Source of the DNA: Streptomyces niveus
GTDB lineage: Bacteria; Actinomycetota; Actinomycetes; Streptomycetales; Streptomycetaceae
Direction: 5' to 3'
DNA length: 64,000 bases
Assembly (NCBI RefSeq): GCF_002009175.1
Contig: NZ_CP018047.1
Coordinates: 5,766,001 to 5,830,000 of the forward strand
Positions 24,993 to 33,688 of the stretch are shown in pieces. Below the pieces are notes generated by a model that was given only the letters and a program-made list of their open reading frames with translations, did no database searches and had not been told where the DNA came from. The position numbers were made by a program, and so were the translations under genes. Every line of letters starts with the position of its first letter. The first letter of the stretch is position 1.

Positions 24993-26228
24993 ATGGACAC
25001 GACGGACACGACGCATGGCGGGTCGGAGACCGACCGACCTGTACTGGAATACCCGTTCCACCGCCCTTCGGCCGTCGAAGTGCCCACCGTCTACGAGGAG
25101 TTGCGGGGCAAGTGCCCCGTCGCCCATGTCCGGCTGCCCACCGGCGACGAGGGCTACGTGGTGACCCGCTACGACGACGTGCGCACCGTGCTCGCCGACG
25201 CCAGGTTCAGCCGTGCCGCCACCATCTCCCCCGAGGCGCCGCAGCTCACCCCCACGCCTCCCGTGCCGGGCAGCCTGTTCACCACGGACGCGCCCGAGCA
25301 CACCCGGCTGCGCAGGCTTGTCTCACGGGAGTTCACCGCCCGCCGTGTGCAGAACATGCGTCCCCGTATCCAGGAGCTGACGGACGGGCTCCTGGACGAG
25401 ATGGAGAAGCTCGACGGGCCGGTCGACCTCAACACGGCACTGGCCTTCCCGCTGCCGGTGATGGTGATCTGCGAACTGCTCGGTGTGCCCTTCGAGGACC
25501 GTGACCGCTTCCGCGAGTGGTCGGACGCGTTCGTCTCCATCACCGCGCACACGCCGGAGGAGATGGCCGCCCAGCGCCAGCAGATGATCGGATACCTCGG
25601 CGAACTCGTCAAGCGCAAGCGGGAGGAGCCGACGGACGATCTGATGGGGGCGCTCGTCGTCGCCAGCGACGAGGAGGGCAGCCTCAACGAGTACGAGCTG
25701 ATCGTCATGGCGGCGACCATCCTCGTCGCCGGTCACGAGACCACCGTCAGCATGATCGGCAAGATCGTCCTGACCCTGCTGCGCCACCCCGAGCAGATGG
25801 ACATGCTGCGCGAGCACCCCGAGAAGCTCGACCACGCCATCGAGGAGCTGCTGCGCGTCAACCCGATCGGTGACGGGGGCCCGCTGCGGATCACCCTGGA
25901 GGACGTCGAGGTCGGCGGCACGCTCATCCCCAAGGGCAGCGCGGTCCTGGCGGCGGTCTGCTCCGCCAACCAGGACCCCGACCGCTTCCCCGGCGCGCAG
26001 GCGAACGAGTTCGACCCCGAGCGGCCCGAGGCCGTCCACCACGTCGCGTTCGGCCACGGACCGCACTTCTGCGTGGGTGCCGCTCTGGCCAGGGCGGAGC
26101 TGCAGATCGTCATCTCCTCGCTGCTGAACCGCTTCCCGGGCCTGCGGCTCGCGGAGGAGGTCGGCTCCCTGGAGCTGACGACCGGGATGATGGTGCACGG
26201 TCTGAAAACGCTGCCTGTCACCTGGTGA
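24993..26228 (+). CDS. Cytochrome P450 (CYP105/107-like)
   Basis: 411 aa, soluble bacterial class I P450. I-helix oxygen-binding motif LVAGHETTV (near 245), ExxR-type EELLRVNP (near 290) and the haem-binding loop FGHGPHFCVG with thiolate Cys360. The HFCVG signature and N-terminus (EYPFHRPSAVEVPTVYEEL) are typical of streptomycete tailoring P450s. All catalytic residues are present, so it is an active oxygenase, not a P450-like glycosyltransferase helper. Likely hydroxylates or epoxidises the acyl chain; needs a ferredoxin. It ends at a MITE-like repeat and terminator. Confidence 0.93.
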   Translation: MDTTDTTHGGSETDRPVLEYPFHRPSAVEVPTVYEELRGKCPVAHVRLPTGDEGYVVTRYDDVRTVLADARFSRAATISPEAPQLTPTPPVPGSLFTTDAPEHTRLRRLVSREFTARRVQNMRPRIQELTDGLLDEMEKLDGPVDLNTALAFPLPVMVICELLGVPFEDRDRFREWSDAFVSITAHTPEEMAAQRQQMIGYLGELVKRKREEPTDDLMGALVVASDEEGSLNEYELIVMAATILVAGHETTVSMIGKIVLTLLRHPEQMDMLREHPEKLDHAIEELLRVNPIGDGGPLRITLEDVEVGGTLIPKGSAVLAAVCSANQDPDRFPGAQANEFDPERPEAVHHVAFGHGPHFCVGAALARAELQIVISSLLNRFPGLRLAEEVGSLELTTGMMVHGLKTLPVTW

Positions 26229-26232
26229 TGAA

Positions 26233-26413
26233 CCAGGCCGTGTCCGCAAAGTCCCGTCTGGCTCACGACGCCTGGCACGCGCGCTCGCTGCGTTGTCGGA
26301 GTCGCCCAAGTACGTCCAGTATGAGGGCGATCCTCCGCCTTGCGATCGCACGCACCAGACGCCGTGAGCCCCGCCCTTAGGGCGGACGACGCTACTTTGC
26401 GGACACGCCCTGG
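26233..26413. mobile_element. MITE-like repeat, copy 1
   Basis: 181 bp with near-perfect 20-bp terminal inverted repeats (CCAGGCCGTGTCCGCAAAGT against the complement of the right end, one mismatch). The interior contains GCGTTGTCGGAGTCG, GATCCTCCGCCTTGCGA and CTACTTTGCGGACACGCC blocks that recur in the same order and orientation in a second copy at 41827-42047. No coding capacity. It lies between the P450 stop and a terminator in a convergent intergenic space. Confidence 0.85.
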
Positions 26414-26453
26414 GGCCGGCCCTGATCCCCCCGTCCGTGGCCGGCCCACAGGG

Positions 26454-26496
26454 CAAGGGCCCGGCCCGCACGTTCTCGTGCGGGCCGGGCCCCTTG
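26454..26496. terminator. Strong bidirectional terminator hairpin
   Basis: A roughly 19-bp GC-rich stem (26454-26472 with 26477-26496, one bulged base) and 4-nt loop TTCT, flanked by CAAGG/CCTTG. It separates the convergent P450 and flavoprotein genes. Confidence 0.85.
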
Positions 26497-26533
26497 TCCT
26501 GCGTCCGCCGGTTCCGGCCGGCGGACGGCACCG

Positions 26534-27793
26534 TCACACCCGGGTGGCGGGCGACTGCGCCTCCACGACGTGCGGCCCCGGCTTCTGGAGCTGGAAGTAC
26601 GCGCCCGCCAGCACCCGTTGCTTCAGCTTCTGGCTCCGGTCCATCACCCGGTACAGCGACCGGCGGCCGATACCTCCGACGCCGTGCAGGGCGAACAGCC
26701 GCTCCTGCCGCAGCTGCAGACCGCGCGACTTGGCGACCGACTCCTCCCGCGCCCGCTGGAACTCGGCGCCCGCACGCCCCAGCGCCGCCTCGTCCCCACC
26801 CGCGTCGATGGCGTCCCGCACGAGCGGGGCCAGCGTCACCGCGTCGATGATCGCGTGATTGACACCCTGGCCGAGGATCGGCGTCAGTGTGTGTGCCGCG
26901 TCGCCGATCAGGACCAGGCCGGGCATGGACCAGCTCGGCACCGTCGTGGTGAAGATGTCCAGCATCGAGGTGTCGGACCAGGAGCGGATCTCACTCCGTA
27001 CCGACCCGGCCAGCTCGGGAGCGAGCCCGTCGAGCCGCTCGTACAGCGCGGGCAGACCCTGGGCGCGCAGTTCCTTCAGTCCGCCCTTGGGGATGTTGAA
27101 ACCGACGCGCACACTGTCCGGGTGCGTCGGGATGAACAGCCCGTGCTGGTCGCCGCGGATCCGGATGCGGTAGGTACGGTCGTCCCACTCGGACGGGAAC
27201 GGCAGCTTCAGCCACACCACGTCACGTTCCAGCGGCACCTTCGTGTACGGCAGGCCCGACATCTCACGGACCTTGCTGAACCGGCCGTCCGCCGCCACCG
27301 TGAGCGCCGCGTGCACGGTCAGCTCGCCCTCCGGGGTGCGGGCCACCACCCCCGTGACCGGACCGCCCTCGCCGCCCGCACGCAGCAGGCGGGTGGCGGT
27401 CGCCCGGCGCACCAGGGTGAAGTGCTCCGGGTGCTCCTCCTGCCCGAGGGCCGCCAGCGCCGAGAGCAGCGCCGGCTGGGGCATCTCCACGGGGTAGGGG
27501 TGCGGATACGGGAAGCGGCGGAAGTCGGCGCGCATCACCGTGCTGCCGGAGTCGACGATCTCCATCCTGTGCATCTGCTGGTAGGCGCCGTCGAGCCGGC
27601 CGAGGACGCCCAGCTTGTCGAGCAGCCACACGGAGTCGGGAGAGACGGACTCGCCCCGGAACGACCGGTCGAAGTGACCGCTCTGTTCCACCACCACGAC
27701 CGAGACCGAACGCTTGGCGAGCTCAACGGCCAGCGTGAGTCCCGCCGGACCTCCTCCGACCACACACACGTCCGCGGTCAGCTCAGTTGTCAT
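26534..27793 (-). CDS. FAD-dependent monooxygenase/oxidoreductase (PHBH-like, class A)
   Basis: 419 aa; ATG at 27793 chosen so that the dinucleotide fold starts at the N-terminus (an upstream GTG at 27829 lacks support). Motifs: CVVGGGPAGLTLAVELAKR (GxGxxG, near 10-28), RGESVSPDSVWLL, LTVAADGRFSKVR (DG motif, near 170) and LVLIGDAAHTLTPILGQGVNHAIID (GD motif, near 292). A helical C-terminal tail replaces the thioredoxin-like domain of aromatic hydroxylases. Flavoproteins of this broad fold hydroxylate or epoxidise polyketides and in spirotetronate pathways include the cyclase PyrE3. Role here open: oxidation or cyclisation of the acyl chain. Divergent from the core operon. Confidence 0.85.
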   Translation of the reverse strand: MTTELTADVCVVGGGPAGLTLAVELAKRSVSVVVVEQSGHFDRSFRGESVSPDSVWLLDKLGVLGRLDGAYQQMHRMEIVDSGSTVMRADFRRFPYPHPYPVEMPQPALLSALAALGQEEHPEHFTLVRRATATRLLRAGGEGGPVTGVVARTPEGELTVHAALTVAADGRFSKVREMSGLPYTKVPLERDVVWLKLPFPSEWDDRTYRIRIRGDQHGLFIPTHPDSVRVGFNIPKGGLKELRAQGLPALYERLDGLAPELAGSVRSEIRSWSDTSMLDIFTTTVPSWSMPGLVLIGDAAHTLTPILGQGVNHAIIDAVTLAPLVRDAIDAGGDEAALGRAGAEFQRAREESVAKSRGLQLRQERLFALHGVGGIGRRSLYRVMDRSQKLKQRVLAGAYFQLQKPGPHVVEAQSPATRV

Positions 27794-27965
27794 CGTCGCT
27801 GCTGCCTTTCCGAAGGAGTCATCATCCACGGATGGTCCGCAGCCCGCCTAAAGCAGCTCTTGCGGGGCCGCCCGCGCGGCGCCCGGGGCCCCCGCGCGCA
27901 AGCCCGTCTTTAGGGTCCGGGCACAGGCTCCAGGACGCCCGCCCCCGCAGAGAGGCGAACCGACC
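27794..27965. promoter_or_regulatory. Divergent promoter region with mirrored AGCCCG/CTTTAGG elements
   Basis: The blocks AGCCCGCCTAAAGC (27841) and AGCCCGTCTTTAGG (27901) start 60 bp apart. Read outward they present CTTTAGG toward both genes: minus strand at 27847-27853, 54 bp before the flavoprotein start, and plus strand at 27908-27914, 52 bp before the FkbH-like start. These positions suit -10 regions or an activator core. Confidence 0.5.
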
Positions 27966-29900
27966 GTGAGGACAGCAGTGACGACGTCCGACCTGGACCG
28001 CACCGGCCCCGTCAGCCCCCTCGTCCGGCTCCGCGCGTTGCACGGCGAGCAACGGCTCGCCGCCGAGTACCCGGTGGTGCCAGGACTGCTGGCCGAACTC
28101 GCCCAGCAGGACGACGGGTTCGCCCAGTTGTCCCGCGCGGGCAGGCTGCTCGCCAAGCTCGCCGCCGAGGACATCGCGGAGCGTCACACCGGCGTCGTAC
28201 CCGCGACCGTCGCTGTCACGGGACACGGCACCGTCGACGGGCTGACCGCACCGCTCACCGCGGAACTCGCCCGCCACGGCATCCCGCTGCGCGTCCGCGT
28301 CGGCGACCACGACCTGTGGCTGCGCGACCTCCAGGACACCACCAGTGACCTGTACGCCCCCGGGACCGAACTCGCGCTGTGCCTTCTCGACGCCCAGATC
28401 GTTTTCGACGAACTGCCGCTGCCCTGGGGGACGGAGGACGTCGCCAAAAGTGTCGCCGGGAAACTCGAACTCCTCGACCGGCTCGCCTCCCGCTACGACG
28501 AACACGGCACCGGGACGCTCGTGCTCAACACCCTGCCGCTGCTGCCCCAGCACACGCAGCAGCTGGTCGATCACCGGTCCCGCACCGAACTCTCCATCAT
28601 CTGGCGGGAGTTCAACATCGGTCTGCTGCGGCTCGCCGCCGCGCACCCGCGGCTGCACGTCGTCGACCTGGAGCCGTTGATCGCCGAGAGCGGACCGGTC
28701 CGTGACCCCCGGCTCGCCGCCTACGCCAAGGTGTACCTGGGGGAGGAGGTGCTGGCCCGGTACGCGCGTCAGGCGGGCCATCTGCTCCGGACGCTGCGCG
28801 GCAGGGCCAAGAAGGTCCTCGTCCTGGACCTCGACAACACCCTCTGGGACGGCATCCTCGGTGACGACGGACCCGACGGCATCGCCGCCGCCACCACCTA
28901 CCGCGGTGAGGTCTTCGGCCGGCTCCAGCGGGTGGCCAAGCAGATAGGCGGCCAGGGCGTACTGCTCGCGGTCTGCAGCAAGAACGACCGGGAGCCGGTG
29001 CTGGCCGTGCTCCGCGACCACCCCGACATGACCCTGCGCGAGGCCGACTTCGTCCGGATCGCCGCCAACTGGGAACCCAAGGACGGAAACATCCGGCACA
29101 TCGCCGAGCAGCTCAATCTCGGCACCGACAGCTTCGTCTTCGCCGACGACTCGCCCTTCGAACGCGGCCTCGTCGCCTCCTCGCTCCCCGAGATCGCCGT
29201 GATCGGCCTCGACGAGGAACCGGCGCTGCACATCGACCGGCTGCTCGCCGACGGCTGGTTCGACGTACGGGAACTGACCACCGAGGACCGGGGCCGCGCC
29301 GTGCAGTACCGCCAGGAGGCGGAACGGCAGGACCTGCGGCGGACCACCGGCTCGATGGAGGAGTACCTGCGCGACCTCGGTGTGTCCGTCGAGGTCGCCC
29401 CGGTACGCGACCACGAGGTGGCCCGGGTCTCCCAGATCACCCTGCGCACCAACCAGTTCAACCTCACCACCCGCAGACTCCAGGTCCCCGACGTCCGCGA
29501 ACGGCTCGGCTCGGCGGACGACCTGGTGCTCGCCGTGCGCTCCCGCGACCGCTTCGGTGACAACGGGGTCGTCGGCGCCGTCTTCGCGCGCCGGGAGGAC
29601 GAGGCCCTGCGTATCGACAACATGCTGCTCAGCTGCCGGGTCTTCGCCCGCGGTATCGAGCAGGCCGCCATCGCCGCGCTGCTGGAGCACGCCGTGGACT
29701 CGGGCGCCGCCGAGGTACGCGCGAGCTACCGGCCCACCGCCAAGAACCACAAGATGCGCGCCTTCTACCCGTCGCTCGGCTTCGAGCAGGCCGCCGAATC
29801 GGCGGACGGCACGGTCGAGTTCAGGCACCCGCTCACCCGGCTGCCCGAGGTGCCCGGACATGTGACCCTCGACGCGACCATCCGCAGTGGCACCGGATGA
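27966..29900 (+). CDS. FkbH-like glyceryl-ACP synthase (HAD-GNAT)
   Basis: 644 aa, GTG start. Residues about 60-250 form an N-terminal SGNH-like region; 280-430 a HAD phosphatase domain with LVLDLDNTLWDGILGDDG (D288, D290) and FADDSPFERGLV; 460-630 a GNAT-like C-terminal domain (LRTNQFNLTTRRL, MRAFYPSLGFE). FkbH proteins take 1,3-bisphosphoglycerate, dephosphorylate it and load D-glycerate on an ACP (FkbH, OzmB, RkE, Tmn16). No methyltransferase or dehydrogenases for methoxymalonyl-ACP are nearby, so the glyceryl unit should enter the tetronate ring, probably on the ACP at 39948. First gene of the core operon. Confidence 0.92.
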   Translation: MRTAVTTSDLDRTGPVSPLVRLRALHGEQRLAAEYPVVPGLLAELAQQDDGFAQLSRAGRLLAKLAAEDIAERHTGVVPATVAVTGHGTVDGLTAPLTAELARHGIPLRVRVGDHDLWLRDLQDTTSDLYAPGTELALCLLDAQIVFDELPLPWGTEDVAKSVAGKLELLDRLASRYDEHGTGTLVLNTLPLLPQHTQQLVDHRSRTELSIIWREFNIGLLRLAAAHPRLHVVDLEPLIAESGPVRDPRLAAYAKVYLGEEVLARYARQAGHLLRTLRGRAKKVLVLDLDNTLWDGILGDDGPDGIAAATTYRGEVFGRLQRVAKQIGGQGVLLAVCSKNDREPVLAVLRDHPDMTLREADFVRIAANWEPKDGNIRHIAEQLNLGTDSFVFADDSPFERGLVASSLPEIAVIGLDEEPALHIDRLLADGWFDVRELTTEDRGRAVQYRQEAERQDLRRTTGSMEEYLRDLGVSVEVAPVRDHEVARVSQITLRTNQFNLTTRRLQVPDVRERLGSADDLVLAVRSRDRFGDNGVVGAVFARREDEALRIDNMLLSCRVFARGIEQAAIAALLEHAVDSGAAEVRASYRPTAKNHKMRAFYPSLGFEQAAESADGTVEFRHPLTRLPEVPGHVTLDATIRSGTG

Positions 29901-30027
29901 CGTGCTCCGCGCCACCGGGTGCCGGGAACGCACAAGCGTCTCCTTAGTGCCCCCGACGACGATCGTGATGTCAGAGCAATTCGCGCCGGCGCATGCCAGC
30001 GGAACTCGGAGAGGTCGGGGAAAGACG

Positions 30028-31851
30028 TTGACGAACTTCCGAACCTTCACGGAACTGGTTCTTGAGCGCAGCGAGGCCCGCAAGGACGCGGATGCCTTCG
30101 TCTTCCTGCCCGACGATGCCCGCGGCTCGGTGCCGCAGCACCTCACCTCCACGGCGCTCGACCAGGAGGCGCGCCGGATCGCGTCCTGGCTCCAGGACCG
30201 CAACGCCGCGAAGCGCCAGGTGCTCCTGCTCTACCCGGCGGGCCTGGACTTCATCAAGGCGTTCACCGCCTGCATGTACGCCGGTGCCGTGGCCGTGCCC
30301 GGACCACTGCCCGCCGAGCAGGGCCAGCACTTCGCCCGGATCTCCGGCATTCTGCGCGACGCCGAGGCGTGCGCCGTACTCACCGACTCGGCCAACGCCC
30401 CCGCGATCTCCGCCTGGCTGGCCGCCGAGGGCTTCACCGACGTGGCGTGCCTGGCCACCGACGATCCCGCCCAGGGCGACGCGGGCGCCTGGCACGCGCC
30501 CTCCCTCACTCCGGAGAGCCTGGCCTTCCTCCAGTACACCTCCGGCTCGACCAGCGACCCCAAGGGAGTCGTGGTCTCGCACGGCAATCTGCTCGCCAAC
30601 GAGGCGGCGATCCAGCGGTCGATCGGCACCAGCTCGGAGAGCGTGTGCGGCGGCTGGCTGCCCTTCTACCACGACATGGGCCTGATCGGGCATATCCTCC
30701 ACCCGCTCTACCTCGGTGCCCAGGGCGTCCTCATGGCACCCTTCACCTTCCTCAAGCGCCCCTACCGCTGGCTGAAGATGATCAGCGACTACGGGATGAC
30801 CACCGGCGGCGGCCCCAACTTCGCGTACGACCTGTGCGTGCGCCGGGTCACCGACGCGCAGCTGGAGACGCTCGACCTGTCCACCTGGACCACCGCCTGC
30901 AACGGCGCGGAGCCGGTCAGGGCCGAGACGATCCGTGCCTTCACCGAGCGCTTCGCGCCCGTGGGCTTCCGCCCCGAAGCCATGTTCCCCTGCTACGGCA
31001 TGGCCGAGACGACCCTGCTCGTCACCGGCATCCCGCGCGGCGCCGCCGCCCGCGTGCTCGATGTCGACGCCGAGGCGCTGGAGCGCGGCGAACTGGCCGA
31101 CCCGCGTGGGGACTTCTCCACCCGCTCCCTCGTCAGCAGCGGAATCGCGCGGGACTTCGAGATCCGCGTCGTCGACCCGGAGACCCTCGTAGAGAAGCCC
31201 GCGGGACACGTCGGCGAGATCTGGCTCAAGGGCGACAGCGTCGCCTCCGGCTACTGGAAGCGGCCCGCGACCAACAAGGAGATATTCGAGGCGGTGATCT
31301 CCGGCGGCACGGGCGAGCAGGACACCGGCTGGCTGCGCACCGGCGACCTGGGCGCACTCCAGGACGGAGAGCTGTACGTCACCGGCCGGCTCAAGGAGCT
31401 GGTCATCCTCGCGGGCCGCAACCTCTATCCGCAGGACGTCGAACGCGCCGTCCAGTCCACGGACAAGGCCCTGGGCGCCGGCGCGGGCGCCGTCTTCGCC
31501 GTCGAGAGCGACCGCGAGCACCTGGTGGCCATCCAGGAGGTCCGCCCCGCCGCCGTCGCCACCGACCTGCACACCGTCGCCTCCGGGATCCAGAGCTTCA
31601 TCAGCAAGGAGTTCAGCGTTCCCGCGGGCAACGTCCTGCTGGTACGCCCCGGAACCATCCGCAAGACCACCAGCGGCAAGATCCAGCGGACCCTGATGCG
31701 CAAGCTGTTCCTGGAGGGCGGGATCACCCCGCTGTACGAGGTCCTGGAGCCGGCCGTCCGTGAACTGATCGTCTCCGCCGAGGCCGAGGCCGACGACGCG
31801 GCCACCGATGCCGACGCCGACGCCGCCAATTCCCTGGTACCGGTGGTCTGA
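30028..31851 (+). CDS. Fatty acyl-AMP ligase (FAAL)
   Basis: 607 aa; TTG at 30028 chosen because GGAGAGGTCGGGG lies before it and the family start TNFRTFTELVLERSE follows; an ATG at 29968 is possible but lacks a ribosome binding site. Adenylating-enzyme motifs: YTSGSTSDPKGVVVSH (near 170), PFYHDMGLIG (near 215), CYGMAETTLL (near 325), WLRTGDLG (near 440), GRNLYPQDVE (near 465) and KTTSGKIQR (catalytic Lys, near 555). HDMGLIG and GRNLYPQD are typical of FAALs, which pass fatty acids to an ACP rather than CoA. Partner is likely the ACP at 35580. Confidence 0.92.
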   Translation: MTNFRTFTELVLERSEARKDADAFVFLPDDARGSVPQHLTSTALDQEARRIASWLQDRNAAKRQVLLLYPAGLDFIKAFTACMYAGAVAVPGPLPAEQGQHFARISGILRDAEACAVLTDSANAPAISAWLAAEGFTDVACLATDDPAQGDAGAWHAPSLTPESLAFLQYTSGSTSDPKGVVVSHGNLLANEAAIQRSIGTSSESVCGGWLPFYHDMGLIGHILHPLYLGAQGVLMAPFTFLKRPYRWLKMISDYGMTTGGGPNFAYDLCVRRVTDAQLETLDLSTWTTACNGAEPVRAETIRAFTERFAPVGFRPEAMFPCYGMAETTLLVTGIPRGAAARVLDVDAEALERGELADPRGDFSTRSLVSSGIARDFEIRVVDPETLVEKPAGHVGEIWLKGDSVASGYWKRPATNKEIFEAVISGGTGEQDTGWLRTGDLGALQDGELYVTGRLKELVILAGRNLYPQDVERAVQSTDKALGAGAGAVFAVESDREHLVAIQEVRPAAVATDLHTVASGIQSFISKEFSVPAGNVLLVRPGTIRKTTSGKIQRTLMRKLFLEGGITPLYEVLEPAVRELIVSAEAEADDAATDADADAANSLVPVV

Positions 31852-31852
31852 C

Positions 31853-33688
31853 GTGGAACACCCGCCCTACCGGCTCGCGGAGGAGTTCGACCGCTTCCTC
31901 GGCGACCCCGGTGACCCCGACGAGGTCTTCTCCTACGCGCGTTGCGCGGAACTCGACGAGAAGGAGGAGTTCCCCGCCGACATCTGCGACCGCTTCCAGG
32001 AGTGGGGCCTGCCCGGCGAGTACGTACCGGTCGAGTACGGCGGCAGGCTGCACGACTACGAGCAGGTGCTCCAACTCGTCCGCACCGTCGCCCGCCGCGA
32101 TCTGACCTGCGCCATCGGGCACGGCAAGACCTACCTGGGCGGGGTCTGCGTCTGGGTGGCGGGCTCCGCGGAGCAGGGCGCCCGGCTCGCCGCCGACATC
32201 ATGGCCGGGGTCCCCGTCGCCCTCGGGCTCACCGAACGGGCCCACGGCAGCGACCTGCTGGCCAACGACGTGCGTACCGATAACAAGGCGGATAAGGCAG
32301 ACAACGCGGACAAGGCGGCGAACCCCGACGGCACGGCGGACCACTGGATGGTCAGCGGCGAGAAGTGGCTGATCAACAACGCCACGCGGGGGTCGGTGCT
32401 CTCACTGCTGACCCGCACCCATCCGGACGGGGGCCCGCGCGGGTTCAGCGTCCTCCTCGTGGACAAGCGCGAACTCGGCGAGGACACCTACCGCCACCTC
32501 CCGAAGATTCCCACCCTCGGCATCCGCGGCGCCGACATCTCCGGCATCGCCTTCGACGGCGCCCGGGTGCCGCGAAGCGCCCTCGTCGGTGCCGAGGGCG
32601 CCGGCCTGGAGATCGTGCTGAAGGCGCTCCAGCTCACCCGCACCATGTGCGCGGCACTGTCGCTCGGCGCCGGTGACCACGGACTGCGGCTCGGCCTGGA
32701 CTTCGCCGAGGAGCGCGAGCTGTACGGACGGCGGCTGATCGACCTTCCCCAGGCGAGGCACCTGCTGGTCGGCGCCGCCGCCGACGTACTGCTGCACGAG
32801 GCGGTGGCCCTGGTCGCCGCCCGCGCCGTACAGAGCCAGACCGCGGAACTCAGCGTCACCTCGGCCGTCATCAAGTATCTGCTGCCCACCGGCACCGACC
32901 AGGTCCTCGCCGACCTGACCGGGCTGCTCGGCGCCCGCGCCTTCCTCAAGGACGTCCACGCGGACGGCCGGTTCCAGAAGGTCGCGCGCGACCACCGCAT
33001 CGTCGGACTCTTCGACGGCAACACCCTGGTCAACCTCAACTCCCTGGTCAACCAGTTCCGTCCACTGGTCCGCGGCTTCAAGCGCGGCACCGGCGACACG
33101 GCCGGCGCCGCCGCGGCCTGCGACCTCGCCACACCGCTGCCGCCCCTGGACCCCTCGAAGCTGTCGCTGGTCGCCCGGCACGGCAGCGGAGTCATGGCGG
33201 GCCTCGCCGCCTCCGTCGAGGAGATCACCCGGAGGGCGGGACTCGACCCCGCGCTCGAACCGGTGGCCGACGCCGCGCGACGGCTCCTCGCCGTCACCCA
33301 CGCGGTGCACACCGAGATGGAGGAGTACCAGGGCGTGCTCGCCGAGGTCCCGGCCGCCGCCTTCGAGGTCGCGCGCCGCTACACCCTCTGCTGGGCGGGA
33401 GCGGCCTGTATCGGTCTGTGGACGCAGAGCGCCGACAGCCTCCGCGACGACGCCGCCACGGGAGCGCTGTGGCGCGACGGCCTGTGGCTGCGCGCCGCCC
33501 TCGACCGGTTGCTGGTCCGCCTCGGCGAACCGGCGGCGGACGGGGAGACGTACGACGAACTGCTCGGCGCCCTGCGGGCGGCCCGATCCTCGGGCCGGCT
33601 GTTCTCGCTGCTGCCGCAGCGGGGCCCCGAGCGGCAGCCCGCGATGCCCGCCGCGGCCGTCGGCGGGACCGAGAGGACGTCATGCTGA
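31853..33688 (+). CDS. Acyl-CoA dehydrogenase-like desaturase 1
   Basis: 611 aa from a GTG one base after the FAAL stop. Motifs of the ACAD fold: LGLTERAHGSDL (flavin loop, near 125), VSGEKWLINNAT (near 165), an RGADISGIAFDGARVP strand region and a C-terminal helical bundle with EERELYGRRL and KDVHADGRFQKVARDHRI. It is longer than CoA-type ACADs (about 380 aa), as in the ACADs paired with FAALs in enduracidin and ramoplanin clusters, which desaturate ACP-bound fatty acids. A Lys/Ala/Asp repeat (NKADKADNADKAANPD, about 143-158) interrupts the flavin-side domain. Overlaps the next gene. Confidence 0.88.
   Translation: MEHPPYRLAEEFDRFLGDPGDPDEVFSYARCAELDEKEEFPADICDRFQEWGLPGEYVPVEYGGRLHDYEQVLQLVRTVARRDLTCAIGHGKTYLGGVCVWVAGSAEQGARLAADIMAGVPVALGLTERAHGSDLLANDVRTDNKADKADNADKAANPDGTADHWMVSGEKWLINNATRGSVLSLLTRTHPDGGPRGFSVLLVDKRELGEDTYRHLPKIPTLGIRGADISGIAFDGARVPRSALVGAEGAGLEIVLKALQLTRTMCAALSLGAGDHGLRLGLDFAEERELYGRRLIDLPQARHLLVGAAADVLLHEAVALVAARAVQSQTAELSVTSAVIKYLLPTGTDQVLADLTGLLGARAFLKDVHADGRFQKVARDHRIVGLFDGNTLVNLNSLVNQFRPLVRGFKRGTGDTAGAAAACDLATPLPPLDPSKLSLVARHGSGVMAGLAASVEEITRRAGLDPALEPVADAARRLLAVTHAVHTEMEEYQGVLAEVPAAAFEVARRYTLCWAGAACIGLWTQSADSLRDDAATGALWRDGLWLRAALDRLLVRLGEPAADGETYDELLGALRAARSSGRLFSLLPQRGPERQPAMPAAAVGGTERTSC
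32280..32325 (+). repeat. In-frame short repeat coding KAD/NAD units
   Basis: Imperfect 9-bp-type units (AACAAGGCGGATAAGGCAGAC...) expand a surface loop of ACAD 1 by roughly 12-16 residues of K-A-D-K-A-D-N-A-D-K-A-A. Base composition is clearly lower in GC than the flanks, suggesting a recent slippage expansion. Confidence 0.7.

Noticed and set aside
24993..26228. P450 as the activator partner of glycosyltransferase 1
   Set aside because: The haem-ligand Cys and ExxR motif are intact, unlike DesVIII/EryCII-type helpers, and the gene is far from the transferase.
26233..26413. Repeat as a full insertion sequence or CRISPR unit
   Set aside because: Too short for a transposase and no spaced short repeats; it is a non-coding element with terminal inverted repeats.
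27966..29900. FkbH-like gene as part of a methoxymalonyl-ACP pathway
   Set aside because: No O-methyltransferase, acyl dehydrogenase of the FkbD/FkbI pair type with matching order, or second PKS module using such a unit; the KAS III and E2-like genes point to tetronate. The two ACADs are longer and sit with a FAAL instead.
27822..30203. 793-codon open frame antisense to the FkbH-like gene
   Set aside because: No recognisable domain, and the + strand FkbH protein has intact HAD and GNAT motifs.
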